DNA of 64,000 nt, taken from NCBI GenBank assembly GCA_951812925.1, contig OX638370.1, positions 30,123,964-30,187,963 on the forward strand, written 5' to 3'. A program made the translations under genes and the position numbers. Below the pieces are notes generated by a model. That model ran no database searches, was not told the DNA's origin, and was given only the letters and a program-made list of their open reading frames with translations. This stretch comes from Calliopum simillimum (taxonomy: Eukaryota; Arthropoda; Insecta; Diptera; Lauxaniidae). Below, piece after piece: positions 1 through 10,827 of this stretch (position 1 is its first letter; each line of letters opens with the position of its first letter).

Positions 1-482
1 GCTAAAAAAGATCTCAACTGTTCATGGTTTGTGCTTGAGCTGTCACAAGTAGGTATTTCTTATTGTAATCACTGGCTTAGAAGAATCGTCTTCGCTATGA
101 TAGAATTGGTCTGATTATTTTTCTTCATCCTAAAAGTATGCACGTAAATTCAAAAGTGTAGCTTGCGTATGCAATGAAATTTTTATCAATGTATGTATGA
201 AAAATTAAATTTTTAGCTGACAATAAATTAATTGATTTGTATGTATTTGTTGCATTGGAGCAATTTATATATTGAGTACGAGTAAATCGTAAAATGATTT
301 ATTGTTTTTGCAAGTTTATCGCTACAATTCATCAAATTCAATATTCCATATGATGAAGTTGAAACTTTTTATTAACTTTTTGATATAAACACCCACACAT
401 AAGTTTTCGGAAAATTATTGCAAAAGTTCACTAAACAATTTATAACTTTATAATACTTCTCAATAAATGACTATCTTGCATA
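1..482. other. AT-rich gene-free stretch
   Basis: No coding signal, inverted ends or RNA gene is visible. It is simple AT-rich sequence leading up to the terminal-inverted-repeat element that follows. Confidence 0.5.
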
Positions 483-2154
483 AAGTATTATTGTATAATA
501 GACCGGGTCAAAATTTAAATTCATCTCGAAACCGACTCAAAAGTTAGAGGGATCTTAAAAACTATGTCTGCTTTACTTTTTTTTCATTCTGAGCAAAACC
601 AATGGAACACTTTTGACTCTACTGAAGGCCTATTTTGGCTAAAAGACTATATTTTTTGGTTTTAACTTTTTTATTCAATCGAAAATAGATGACTAAGAGT
701 TCTTTAAAAATAAAGATTAGTATAATAAAAAAAAAAAAAAAACAAAAGCGAAAGCGAAAGCAGAGCAAAAGCAAAAGGCGCGTTTGCTCAACTGAACAAA
801 ATATGGTCTTCACCCGTTATATCCACTAAAACGAGAGTGCGCACTTTTGATTCGAATGTGAAATCGGTTTTGTTATATGGGTGCGAAACATGGCTTGTTA
901 CTGAACAACTAACGAACAAGCTGCAAGTATTCGTCAACAAATGCTTAAGGCGTATAGTAAAGGTTTGGTGGCCTCGCAGTATATCAAATGCCGAGCTACA
1001 TCAAAATGCAATCAGAAGGCTATAGCAAACGAGGTCAAGCTGCGCAAATGGGGATGGATTGGTCACACTCTCCGGAAACCACACAGCGAAGTTTGTCGCC
1101 AGGCTCTTGAGTGGAATCCACAAGGCAGTAGACCCAAATCCAACTGGAAAAGGTCGCTGGAAAAGGAAATCCAAGAATCGGGAAAGTCGTGGCAAGAGAT
1201 CAAAGTCATCGCAAGGGATCGCGACGAATGGAGATATTTCATATTGGCCCTATGCTCCTCCTAGGAGTTAAAGGAGAATACATACATAATAAAGATGTAT
1301 GGATAATATTTGGTTCCAAAAATCTATTTTTTTAAGTTTTTCAATAATGAGGTCGGAAAAACGGTTTTTTACTTAAAAGCAAGGCATCTAAGGAAAAAAG
1401 TGTCTAGGCCAAAAATGCTTAGAATTGTCCAATAAATACGTGTGAATTTTTTCAAAATTTTCTGAAATATTTTATAATTTTTCAAAACTTGTGGTCAAAA
1501 AATAACTTAAAAAAAAATTCAAAAATTATGAAAAAATTCACACAAATCCTTTGAGGGATTCTAAACATTTAAAAGCACAAGAAAGTTTTTCGTAGATGCC
1601 TTGGTTTTAAGTAAACCTAGCATTTCGCTGACAAACGTGAGCTAAACAGCTCAAAACTCAATTTGATAAATAAAAATATATAAAAAAAAATTCTAAAACT
1701 TCTGAAAAAATTCACACGTATCCTTTGGACAATTCTAAGCATTTTTTGCCCTCTAAACTTTATTCCTTAGATGCCTTGCTTATAAGTAAAAAATGTTTTT
1801 TTTTTTCAACCGCATAATTGAAACTCGTAAAAAAATCGATTTTGGGATGCAAATATTATCTATATCCCCAAAAAATGTTTACAATTTTTAAATGCCAAAA
1901 TTTATGTAAAATAGTGCTTATTTTTGAAGCACCCCCTTGTGTATCTATTTTGTAATGAAATAAAAGTAATGACCAAAAATACATGTTTTATTTTTAGCCA
2001 AAATGGGACTTCAGTAGAATCAAAAGTGCTACTTTGGTTTTTCTAAGAATGAAAAAAAAAGTGATGCAGATATCGTTTTTAAGATCCCTCTAACTTTTGA
2101 GTCGGTTTCGGGATGAATCCAAATATTGACCCGGTCTATTATACAATAATACTT
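483..2154. mobile_element. Long-TIR DNA element holding an RTE fragment
   Basis: The first ~160 bases (483-643) match the reverse complement of the last ~160 bases (1993-2154) with scattered mismatches. The outermost 23 bases or so are identical: both ends read AAGTATTATTGTATAATAG going inward, followed by ACCGGG. Between the arms lies an RTE retrotransposon 3' fragment, and a second, imperfect internal palindromic stretch at about 1330-1800. No transposase can be read, so this is a non-autonomous foldback or MITE-like element. The target duplication is not clear. A diverged copy of its right half occurs at 32640-33187 in the same orientation, which shows it is a family. Confidence 0.7.
766..1289 (+). 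pseudogene. RTE-type retrotransposon 3' fragment (RT C-terminal region)
   Basis: Two overlapping frames carry the C-terminal end of a non-LTR endonuclease-reverse transcriptase. Readable motifs are NVKSVLLYGCETW, CLRRIVKVWWP and RKWGWIGHTLRK, then WNPQGSRPKSNWKRSLEKE and a terminus close to the ALCSS seen in RTE elements. A frameshift at about 1000-1025 breaks the frame, and the copy is 5'-truncated at about 766. The stop codon is followed by a short 3' UTR ending in a (CATA)n tail near 1289, the same tail as the minus-strand copy ending at 60109. Family assignment rests on motif recognition. Confidence 0.8.
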
Positions 2155-2935
2155 AGCATTAAATATTTTTCTCAACAACTTCATACTAAATCAAAAAGGT
2201 TTATCTTTTAAAAATCCAAAGAATAAGTAAGCAGGTTTGTTTCTCAGCATGCGTAGTATGTTTTTGAAAAGAATCAATTTAAATCGGTTCGGTATATTTT
2301 GCAAAACAGCGTTACATAGGGTTTTCATGTAAGCAATTTTATATAATAGGTAGATATAGATAGGATAGATTAAAACAAAATTACACACTTTTACGGTAAA
2401 TGACAAAAGTGTAAAGTGTTTAAATTTTAAAATATTTTAACATCAATATGAAGATCCACCGAGTACCAAAAAACATTTTTCAGTTGTTACCAGAAAACAC
2501 TATTTTTTTTGTATAATGGGCGACCCACCTAAATGTACGTACATATGTTCATACATATTCAGTAAACTAGTTTGTTGAAAGTTTTCTGTGTAAATTAGCA
2601 AAGACATAAAGTTTTCAAAGATCTCAATTTGGTATTTGAACAATTGTGTTCAAAACAACAACAATAAAACATAGATTGTTTCTATCATCACTAAAGTTTT
2701 ACTTTTCTTCTGCCACATGCTAAAAAGTTTCAAAAGCATGTCATATTTACATGCAACGGTACAATTACTCACACCTACTACTTAGGTACTCGTAGTAAAA
2801 GAATATAAAATTTAACAAATTGGCATCCGATGTACATATGTATATGGGGCATTACATACCGCATTTTATTGTTATTGTTTACTGTTTCATTTCTTAGTTT
2901 CATTCAAAATGATAACAACGAGTAAGGATGTAAAA
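2155..2935. other. Gene-free AT-rich stretch
   Basis: No ORF with recognisable protein content, no clear inverted ends and no tandem array. I see nothing supportable here. Confidence 0.4.
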
Positions 2936-3826
2936 TTTTGCCTGGCCAAACATTAAATACCCTACACTGCAGTATTTTAAATTTTTCTCATATGGGAGGT
3001 GCTACGCCCTCTTGTCCGATTTCACCCAGTTTTGTTCAGAGCTTGCATTTATAGGTTTTAGTGTCTGAGTGACGTTTTCAGTATAGCGTTTTGAAGCTTT
3101 TGCTTATATAGGAGCTGCCACGCCCTCTTGTCCGAGTTCCTCTAGTTTAAGCTTAGAGCGTGCATTTATAGTCTTTAGTATTTGAGTGAAGTTTGGTTGG
3201 ATTATCTCAAAAAACTCTTTCCGTACAGCATTTTGAAACTTTTGCTCATATGGGAGGTGCCACGCCCTCTTGTCCGATTTCACCCAATTTTTGTTGAAAG
3301 CTTTATGATTCTTATTGTCTGAGTCAAATTTGGTTCTAATATCTCATAAAACGCTTTCAGTAAAGCGTTTTGAAGCTTTTGCTTATATGGGAGGTGCCAC
3401 GCCCTCCTGTTCGAATGTGCTCAGTTTTTTTTCAGAGCTTGCGCTTACATTTCTTAGTATTTGTGCGTATTTTGGTTGCATTATCGTGAAAAATACTCCT
3501 AAAATTGCATTTTGATTATATTTTTTGTATACGGGGTAGGCGTGTCCGTTGACCGATTTCGCTCATTTTCAATTCCCCGAGCTACGACGGAGGCAGTGTA
3601 CCAAATTTCATTGAAATATTTTGCTCAGTTTTCCCAAAAAGTGTATTTCAACACACAGCCAGCCAGCCAGCCACCCAGCCAGCCACCCAGCCAGCCAGCC
3701 AGACAGACGGACATGGCTATATTGACTCAAGAGGTGACACTGATCAAGAATATATATACTTTTCTATATCTACCACGCCTCCTTCTCTGCGTTAGGGTAG
3801 GGTAGGTAGGGTGTAGGGTATAAAAA
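2936..3826 (+). repeat. Interspersed repeat family A, copy 1
   Basis: The element begins near the palindromic CCTGGCCAAAC and ATTAAATACCCTACAC and ends in GTGTAGGGTATAAAAA, so the two ends form a short inverted repeat (ATACCCTACAC). Inside are several diverged tandem units of roughly 110-130 bases, each carrying GCCACGCCCTCTTGTCCGA. A CCAGCCAGCCAC-rich microsatellite and the block ACGGACATGGCTATA follow near 3660-3725. Other copies lie at 17460-18290 (+), 30221-31175 (-) and 42135-44735 (+, split). I do not recognise a transposase. It is probably a non-autonomous DNA element; a Helitron-like origin is possible but unproven. Confidence 0.75.
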
Positions 3827-4140
3827 CACATACTTAATATCCACACTAAGAATTTTACTGACACCAGCGAATAAGTAGCGTGTTAAATACGGCAGGACAT
3901 TGTACTTTTTGTTGTTGTTGGCAGGACATTGTACTTTTTGTTGTTGTTGGCTTGTGCTAAGAAAAACTTAACATTTGAAAAAACCAAAAACTCAAGCCTT
4001 ACGTTTACGACGTAAGGCTTCAAAATCAAGTTTATATTGAAGCACAACATTTCTGCCAATGAGCAAGATGAAAAAATTTTTGCTCCAGGTGCACACCTCT
4101 GGTCTGGAGCATTAGACTGCTTTCAGTCTTAGTATAGCAA
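3827..4140. other. Spacer with a 29-bp duplication and a short hairpin
   Basis: A 29-bp unit starting GGCAGGACATTGTACTTT is present twice in tandem at 3891-3948. At 3994-4020 an 11-bp perfect stem (AAGCCTTACGT) with a 5-nt loop is present. No gene is seen. Confidence 0.6.
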
Positions 4141-4389
4141 TTCATAGTTAATAGGAGTGTCACGTCTCTTTCGAGCATAACATAATCTTTCAATCCGAAA
4201 TTTGACATCTTAAAAACCCAACTGCTTTGTAAAAATAAGGTTTGCAAATTTTTTCACGACCAAGACCAAGATTGAGACCAAGACTTAATGGCCAAGATTA
4301 AGACCAAGACTAAGACACAATATCAAAACCAAGACCAAGACTCAATGTCCAAGACCAAGACTGCTATGGTCTTGGTTTGCTCATTACTA
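4141..4389. mobile_element. Repeat family B (CCAAGA-rich, hAT-like MITE), copy 1
   Basis: The right end reads as the inverse of TAGTAATGAGCAAACC, close to the TAGTGATGAGCAAA end of the complete copy at 12409-12558. The right half is built of CCAAGACCAAGACT-type repeats. The left part (ATAGTTAATAGG to TTGTAAAAATAAGG) also occurs in the copy at 11997-12260, inverted relative to the repeat block. The left boundary is uncertain. Confidence 0.55.
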
Positions 4390-5497
4390 TCTCTAAGGCT
4401 AATTTTTTTAGTAGAATTAACAATAATAAAAGTCTTAATATGTCTCTACAAAAAATGTTAACCCCAGTGAAAATTGTATTGCTTATTCTAAATTTAAATC
4501 ATGATTTAACCTTAAAAATCAAAATACTTCTGTTTTGTAGTAATATTTTGAAACAATTTTTTACACCAACTCTTCAAAAGAAAAAGCATAATTTTATTGG
4601 GAGAACCGATGCTCACTACATTCGAAGGAAAAGCATTTTAGCATATATTGAATGCAATCTCTAACTTTCTTTAAAACTTTTTTCCCATTAACAAATCGAA
4701 AATCGCAAAATGCATTAGAATTCTAATCGTTAATTTAAAGTACGAATCAAAATGAAAAAATTAAACTTTTCAAGCTCAGAAATCATTGGAATTAATTTAA
4801 TTTTATTTTGTATATCACACAACATTATCACTTCTCAAAATGGTGTATAAATTAGCAAATCACAATAATAAGTTATTTGACAGCTCAATGACACACGTTA
4901 CACAAACATTAAGAGACATAAATTTTTTAATGGCAATATTTCTTGTGTTTTCACATCAAGGAAATTGCCAAATAAGGATTAAAGTCGACATTTATTGCAT
5001 TCCCTACAAAACAAAAAAAAAAAAAAAAAAAGAGAAATCTTTGCATGCATCTTTCTTTGGTTGATTGCGTTTTTTTTTTTTTTTTTAATTTCTACTAAGC
5101 AAATACCTCTGAAAACCATAAATATCTTAAAATTCTTAGTACTTTAACGATTTTTTGTCAACAACATTCCTTTGCTTTTTATTAAGGACATCACAAAAAC
5201 AAATGCGACTAAGGGAAAAGGATAACAAATTGTAAGCTTTCTGATTTCAACTCATTTGAAACATAAAATATTTGCCTTAAAAAACACAAAAGAGTGAAAA
5301 AGTAAAAGATATTTTTAAAGGTAAACTACTTATAAAGTCAAAAACTTCAAGTCTTTTTTTTTTTTTTTTGTTTTAAAATTATTACCTAATATTTTCCTAT
5401 GCAGATTTATAGTAATTGAAATATTTTTTAAAAATATATCAAATATTCACAAAAGTTGTACCAAATATTTAAATCTTAAACAAAGTACGTATAATAC
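4390..5497. other. Gene-free AT-rich stretch
   Basis: Homopolymer A and T runs (about 5010-5090 and 5350-5370) and AT-rich sequence. The short open frames have no recognisable protein content. Confidence 0.4.
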
Positions 5498-5499
5498 TA

Positions 5500-6788
5500 T
5501 TGGGTGTACAACTTAAAAACCGGAATTTTTTAGCGAAATTTAGTGCTTTATTGTGGAAAAATGTTACAATATATTTTATTCAAAATATTGTCCATTGGAA
5601 GCTACAACATTTCCCCATCTTTCAGGCATTTTATAAATTCCATCCCAAAAAAATTGCGCCGGCTTGGCGGCCAAAAATGAATCTATTCAATTTCGGATGC
5701 CTTGCTCTGATGTGAAGCGTATTCCGGTGAGGGCGTTTTGCATCGAGCGAAATAAATGAAAGTCAGACGGAGCAAGGTCCGGACTATAAGGCGGGTGAGC
5801 CAAAACTTCCCATCCACTATTTTCAAAATAGTTTTTCACGGGTCTTGCAACATGCGGCCGAGCGTTGTCATGATGAAAAATTATTGCTTCGTGTCTGGTC
5901 GCATTTTCCGGGCGTTTTTCGATGATGGCACGCTTCAAACGTATTAATTGTGTTCGGTACAGGTCACCTGTGATTGTCTGGCCCGATTTCAACAACTCAT
6001 AATATAACGGCCCCTTCTGATCCCACCAAATACACAGCATAACCTTGGCGCCATGGATATTTGGCTTCGAGAGGTTGATTTGGCTGGTTGGCCGGGTTTC
6101 ACGTATGACTTTTTGCGCTTGGGATTGTCATAATGGATCCATTTTTCATCCCCAGTCACAATCCGAAGGAAAAATGATTTGTTTTTATAGCGCTCAAGCA
6201 GCATTTCAGACATACAGAAGCGCCGTTCAACGTCTCTCGGCTTCAACTCATAGGGGACCCAATTACCTTGCTTCTGAATGTATCCGGCGGCTTTCAAATG
6301 TTTCAAAATGGCTTGCTGAGTCACTCCCAACAATTTGGCAAGCTCGTCTTGTGTTTGACACGAATCCTCATCGAGTAGCTTCTCTAATTATTCGTCTTCA
6401 TACTTTTTGGGCTGTCCTGGGCGTTCTTTGTCTTTGATGTCAAAATCGGCACTTTTGAAGCGTTTAAACCATTCAAAACACTGTGTTTTTCCTAAAGCAT
6501 CGTCGCCATAAACTTCTACAAGCAAACTATGACTTTCCGCAGCAGTTTTCTTTGCAAAAAAATGACCCAACAGAACCTCCCGCAAATGCTGTCTTTTTCT
6601 CGAATTTTCGAAGTTATTCATCGTGAAAAATAATAATGATGCACACAAGATAAAATTGTTTTGTTGACTGATTTTGATAACTGTCAAATGTACCTTCAAA
6701 ATGACATATATATAAAGTTCGAGCTTTCACGATATTTGTTAGTACGGACATCCACCGTCAAATTCCGGTTTATAAGTTGTACACCCAA
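5500..6788 (-). mobile_element. mariner transposon (Tc1/mariner superfamily)
   Basis: Terminal inverted repeats of about 28 bp start TTGGGTGTACAACTTA and continue AACCGGAATTT at both ends with one or two mismatches. The element is flanked by TA at 5498-5499 and 6789-6790, as expected for mariner insertion. Length (1289 bp) and the GGTGTACAA core at the ends fit mauritiana/rosa-like mariners. It carries one transposase gene on the minus strand, now dead. It inserted at the edge of the FLYWCH/MULE remnant at 6880-7480. Confidence 0.93.
5576..6621 (-). pseudogene. mariner transposase, disrupted
   Basis: This encoded a cut-and-paste transposase of about 348 residues that binds the element's ends and cuts with a DD34D triad. 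From the ATG at 6621 the N-terminal helix-turn-helix region reads VLLGHFFAKKTAAES and CFEWFKRFKS, followed by ERPGQP. The catalytic aspartates are visible in TGDEKWIHYDN, IIFHHDNARPH and SPDLAPSDFHLF, with 34 residues between the second and third. Three lesions are readable: an in-frame stop after KKYEDE (about 6387), a frameshift between KPGQPAKSTS and the block starting MLCIWWDQKG (about 6040), and a TGA where a Trp codon is expected near 5685. The length is one base short of a whole frame. The copy is therefore inactive. Confidence 0.92.
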
Positions 6789-6879
6789 TACAATCGCACG
6801 AAGGATAGTAGAGTGTTGTATAAACCAAAGAAAATCCAACAAATTGAATATTATCTTCAGGAGTACGAGGATTGATGAA

Positions 6880-7480
6880 TGGAGAAACTTTAAAGGTGCC
6901 ATGCATGAACCATGTTCCACTTTTTGACAGAAATTCGAGATTTCGTCTGGTTGCAAACACCAAAACTCCCCCGGGCTCTTCAGAATCAGAAATTAAAAAT
7001 TTAGATCACCCCGTGTTTCTAGTGATAATGGGTTGGGTCCAGATTGTACGTCCTTAAAATCTATCCTTAGAATTCCTGACGGTGGCTGCTCAGGAATTTC
7101 GGATACTTTGCGTTTTAAGCCGATAGTAATAATTTCCGCCTCCCCTATTTGATTGAAAAAAAAAAAAAAACTATAAAATATAGTTGCAGAGGCATTCGAC
7201 CGCAAGACATAAGAGCACACCATTTCCCCAATTGGAGCGTACGATTTTCCGATTGAATCGGCTCTCGCAATATCTTCACTTCATCCTCCTGTCCGACAGT
7301 AACAGCTCTGGCCTGGCATTCACGTGCTCTTAAACACTGACAGTCCCAGTATGACTTTTTATCGCGATCTCTTAAATGAAGGTACACGAACCCATCAACA
7401 AATAATTTTTTTCCGACAATTTTCAGTAAACGGTCCATTGACGATTTTGATATATTACGGTTTTGGTGACTTTGACGTAA
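6880..7480 (-). pseudogene. FLYWCH zinc-finger / MULE transposase remnant
   Basis: A FLYWCH-type zinc finger is readable at about 7415-7290: GKKLFVDGFVYLHL, then KSYWDCQCLRARECQARAV. The expected C-terminal His pair is lost or shifted. A low-complexity tract at ~7155 is followed by a linker (EIPEQPPSGILR) and a stop. The block FATRRNLEFLSKSGTWF then MHGTFKVSP matches the start of the MULE transposase domain, where D is usual in place of H in the DGTFK motif. This order, FLYWCH then MULE, is known from insect Mutator-like transposases. The sequence stops being recognisable at about 6880, just short of the mariner, so the transposase core is missing. An open frame continues upstream to 7744 but is made of minisatellite. 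FLYWCH alone also occurs in mod(mdg4) isoforms, but the MULE block argues against a host gene. Confidence 0.72.
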
Positions 7481-7579
7481 AATGTGTACGATAAATTTTG
7501 ACGTAATTGATAAATAAACGATATGATCATCTGTATCTATGGCAACGAATTTGTTGGAAAATTTTCGTAAACGAAAAAG

Positions 7580-7735
7580 GGTGTCGGGAAAAAAGTGCTG
7601 TAGGGAGGATCGATTCGGGAAAAAGGGTGTCGGGAACAAGTATTCGGGAAAAAGGGTGTCGGGAACAAGTATTCGGGAAAAACGCTTGTCGGGAACACGA
7701 ATGTCGTGAAAATTGTTGTTGGGAAAACCGTCGGG
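7580..7735. repeat. 29-bp minisatellite
   Basis: A unit like ATTCGGGAAAAAGGGTGTCG followed by GGAACAAGT is repeated with two near-identical copies and several diverged ones. It is open on both strands, which explains the long minus-strand frame here. It abuts the FLYWCH remnant and may belong to the same element. Confidence 0.7.
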
Positions 7736-7744
7736 TACCGCCAA

Positions 7745-8074
7745 GTTGCGTTAATTAGTTTATTGGTTTTTATCCTTTGTTAGGGTTAAACGTAAAGGCT
7801 TTGAAAACCATAGCGAGGTCTTTTAGTTATCTACGATCTGTCATCTAAGTTCTTCAAAATTGTTAAAAAAATTTGTCTAAGAGTTTAAAATCTAGATGTT
7901 CCAAATTTTCTTCCTTAATATTTCCCCTTAGTTTTTAAATTATTCGTCAATAACTCTCATTTTTGACCTTTAAATACCCGAAAAGGGGGGTTAAAGTTAC
8001 TATAGTTCAATAAACACCTATGCCGGTATTTTACTTTTTCCATTGATAGTTTAGCTAATTTTACTGTACTACTA
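7745..8074. other. Gene-free stretch
   Basis: AT-rich sequence with no supportable feature before the TTAA-flanked element. Confidence 0.4.
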
Positions 8075-8078
8075 TTAA

Positions 8079-8976
8079 CCCTTTCAGGACCATAGGGGCA
8101 TATGTGTCCCAAGACAAAAATGAATTATATTTAAATAATTAAGAAACCGATAAATGTTATTTTGACATTTATCAGTTTCTAAACGCTTCCTTCATTTCTA
8201 TTAATTCTGGCAACACCATCAGAAGAACCGTTATTTTTGTATGATTATTCTAATATGACCGTTTGAGTGGTGAAATATTGCTATACTTTACAGCAGAATT
8301 TGTAGGTGTTAAAGTGTTTTTAATCATATTATAGTGTGAAATAATTGGTGTCAGGTTAGTAAATTGTTGTTTTATATATTAATTGAACCATTATTTTTGT
8401 TTAGTATATTGATAAAACATAAAATTCAAAATGGGAAACCGGTGTCCCTATGGTCGTAAAGGGTAACTTTTCAACTCACTTTTGTACTACAATTTCACCA
8501 ATTTCACAGGCAATCAAAATAAAAAAACGTTAATGATCTTGTTAGTAGACATATGTACTGTAACGTACTTTTTGACACTGAATTCGAATCCGAGGGCAGA
8601 ATTGCTCATATACTTCAGGATTTCGAGATATCTGTGCTTGAAGCTGAGAAAGCGCTGTTTTCAATCTTACGGTGTAGTTCCAGGAGATGGTTTATTTTAA
8701 TTCTTTTGATAGCATCAAATAGCCCTAATCTTACTAACCAAACCATACCTTCAAATTTTTTCACCCTTTGAAATAAGTGTATATTTTCCTCTTATAAAAA
8801 TGTATGGGGAAAAAGTCTCCCTTAACGACCATAAGAACACATATGTCCCAGAAAATTGCAGAAAAACCGTTAAAATTTTTTGAATTTTTATTTTAAAATA
8901 TATTTATATATATATAGACCATTATAAATAGCTAACATGGTTGCATAAGCTCCCAATCCTTACGGTCCTGAAAGGG
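8079..8976. mobile_element. piggyBac-like non-autonomous element
   Basis: The inverted ends are CCCTTTCAGGACC(A/G)TA and lie directly inside TTAA at 8075-8078 and 8977-8980. TTAA duplication with CCC-starting ends is the hallmark of piggyBac. Subterminal motifs resembling the end recur internally (CATATGTGTCCCA near 8100, CTATGGTCGTAAAGGGTAA near 8450, ACATATGTCCCA near 8836). The internal frames at 8482-8771 are short and have no transposase motif. At 898 bp it is too small to be autonomous. Confidence 0.85.
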
Positions 8977-9295
8977 TTAAGTGTTCCACTGTCATTTATA
9001 ACAAGTTGAACAGTTTGTTATACTTTGGTGGATCTAGCTAATTTCTTCATTATTTTTCGATGATTTTTGACTCTTACCAACTTTTTTGAATGGTTTCTAT
9101 ACTTCATAATTAATTCATATTCCTGTAGACGTTACGTATATTGATGTTTTTCGATAAATTCTGATTTCTGTAAACTTTTTCTATGTTTTTTCGATAATTT
9201 GGGACTTGAAATCTATGTACTTATGCATGTAACTATTTTTTTAGCTTGTTGCGGCTTTGCAATAATCAGACTAGGTGATTTTTATAGGTTTTTGC

Positions 9296-9779
9296 TTGCT
9301 GAATCCAAATATGACCTTGGATTTGCTCCATCACGTCCATGTGAAGTGCAAGACATTGTTTTTAAACATATGGCGTACGTCCTGAAAGTAGTCTAGTTCA
9401 CTTTTGACAGCGGCATTGAATAGCCCTGAGCTTCTTCTTTAAAGCGTACTTTTAATTTTTTCAATTGAATCATTAGCTTCCGAGATATCATCCATTGAAG
9501 TAAAGGTATACAAATTTAATATAGTCTAATATAGGAATTAGCGATATCTTTACTTCAATGGATGATATCTCGGAAACTAATGATTCAATTGAAAAAGTTA
9601 AAAACACGCTTTAAAGAAGAGGCTCAGGGCTATTCAATGCCGCTACCCCAAGTGAACTAGACTACTTACAGGATGTACGCCATATGTTTGAAAACAGCGT
9701 TTCTTGCACTTTAAATCACGGATAACTCGGATCTCAGACGTGATGGAGCAAAACGGAGGTTATATTAGGATTCAGCGAT
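9296..9779. repeat. Foldback (palindromic) repeat
   Basis: The left arm (about 9296-9510) matches the reverse complement of the right arm (about 9544-9779) with scattered mismatches and small indels. Landmarks in both arms are GTAGTCTAGTTCACTT, GGCATTGAATAGCCCTGAG and GATATCATCCATTGAAGTAA. The loop is about 33 bp. A diverged single-arm relative occurs at 26800-27050. It could form a long hairpin RNA if transcribed. Confidence 0.85.
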
Positions 9780-10554
9780 TTAGCTTTTCCAAAAATGCAG
9801 GACTGTGTTATTCGAGTATAAAACATGACTATGATTTTCAAGATAGCCTTGCTTAAAAGTGCAAAATTTGCTGATTTGAGATATATTTGTAGTTATATCA
9901 GACTTTCTGTGAGCAGCGTAGTTCTCGTTTGCCAATGAAATTGAAAACCCATAACCTTTCTGATAGAACTTTACATTTCAACTTTTTCTCTTGGATTCTT
10001 ACATTCCGAGTTGCCATCCATTGAGATATCTTTACCAAGATAATTGTAGAAAAAGTCTGTCAAAGTAGAAAATTGTTCAAGAACATTTGAAAATTTCAAT
10101 AAGGTCGGAAATTACCTAAAAAAAAACATCGAATAAAGATTCGGAAATTATCAAAAAAATCGAACAAGTTCACAGCAATCGATATTCAGAGAAGATTATC
10201 GAAAATCGTCGAAAAAGTTTGCATACAGGAGAAGTAATTAAAAAACATCGCAGAAGTCACTGAAGGTCTGAAAAAATTGAGAAACTTTGAAAAAACATCC
10301 AGAGCTGGAATTAATCGAAAACTATCGAAAAACATCAAAAACAGTCCCTAGAAGTCTGAATTAATCATAAGGTATTTCAATTGGTATCAGAAAAATCAAT
10401 GAATAAATAAATAAAATTCGTCAAAATAAGAAATAATCAAAAAATATTCGAAAACACTGAAAAAATCGGCGAGTGCCTGATATTATCTAAAAAACAGAGA
10501 TTAAGCCTCCAGAAGTCGGAAAAAAAGTGAGACGATTAAAAAGGACACATTAAA
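9780..10554. other. Gene-free stretch with degenerate TCGAAAAA-type motifs
   Basis: From about 10100 to 10500 short motifs such as ATCGAAAAA and GAAAACATC recur without a fixed period. The inverse motifs (TTTTTCGAT) are seen at 9050-9200, so this may be the outer, eroded part of the foldback at 9296-9779. It lies just beyond the Nplp1 3' end. Confidence 0.4.
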
Positions 10555-10575
10555 AAGTTTTAATTTCCAATCGCC

Positions 10576-10581
10576 TTTATT
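10576..10581 (-). terminator. Candidate polyadenylation signal of Nplp1
   Basis: An AATAAA hexamer on the minus strand lies about 250 bases after the Nplp1 stop codon, a plausible distance for a fly 3' UTR. It is not confirmed by any transcript. Confidence 0.5.
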
Positions 10582-10827
10582 TACAGAAAAAAACTCGACT
10601 ACTTTCTATTACAATTATAAAAGTTTTTAAAGTACAAGAGATTAAATTTGTTATCCTTTTTCCCCAAAACAACTCACAACAACACAATCACAATTATGGA
10701 TCAAACGAAACTGCTTAATAAAACCATAAGATCTAAACAACAATTGCTGTACGAGAACAGAACTTGTACAGAACCACCAAGTAGAAATCACTACTTAGAA
10801 TCATCACATAAATCAATTGCCATTTAC

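Noticed and set aside
3512..3805. Short frame starting FFVYGVGVSVDRFRSF, also open in the family A copies at 30305-30517 and 44416-44628, which looks like a conserved protein
   Set aside because: All three lie at the same place in copies of one repeat, so similarity is by common descent. Indels and microsatellite sequence run through the frame and no domain is present.
5687..6333. The two mariner frames treated as separate genes
   Set aside because: They are consecutive parts of one transposase broken by a frameshift and stops.
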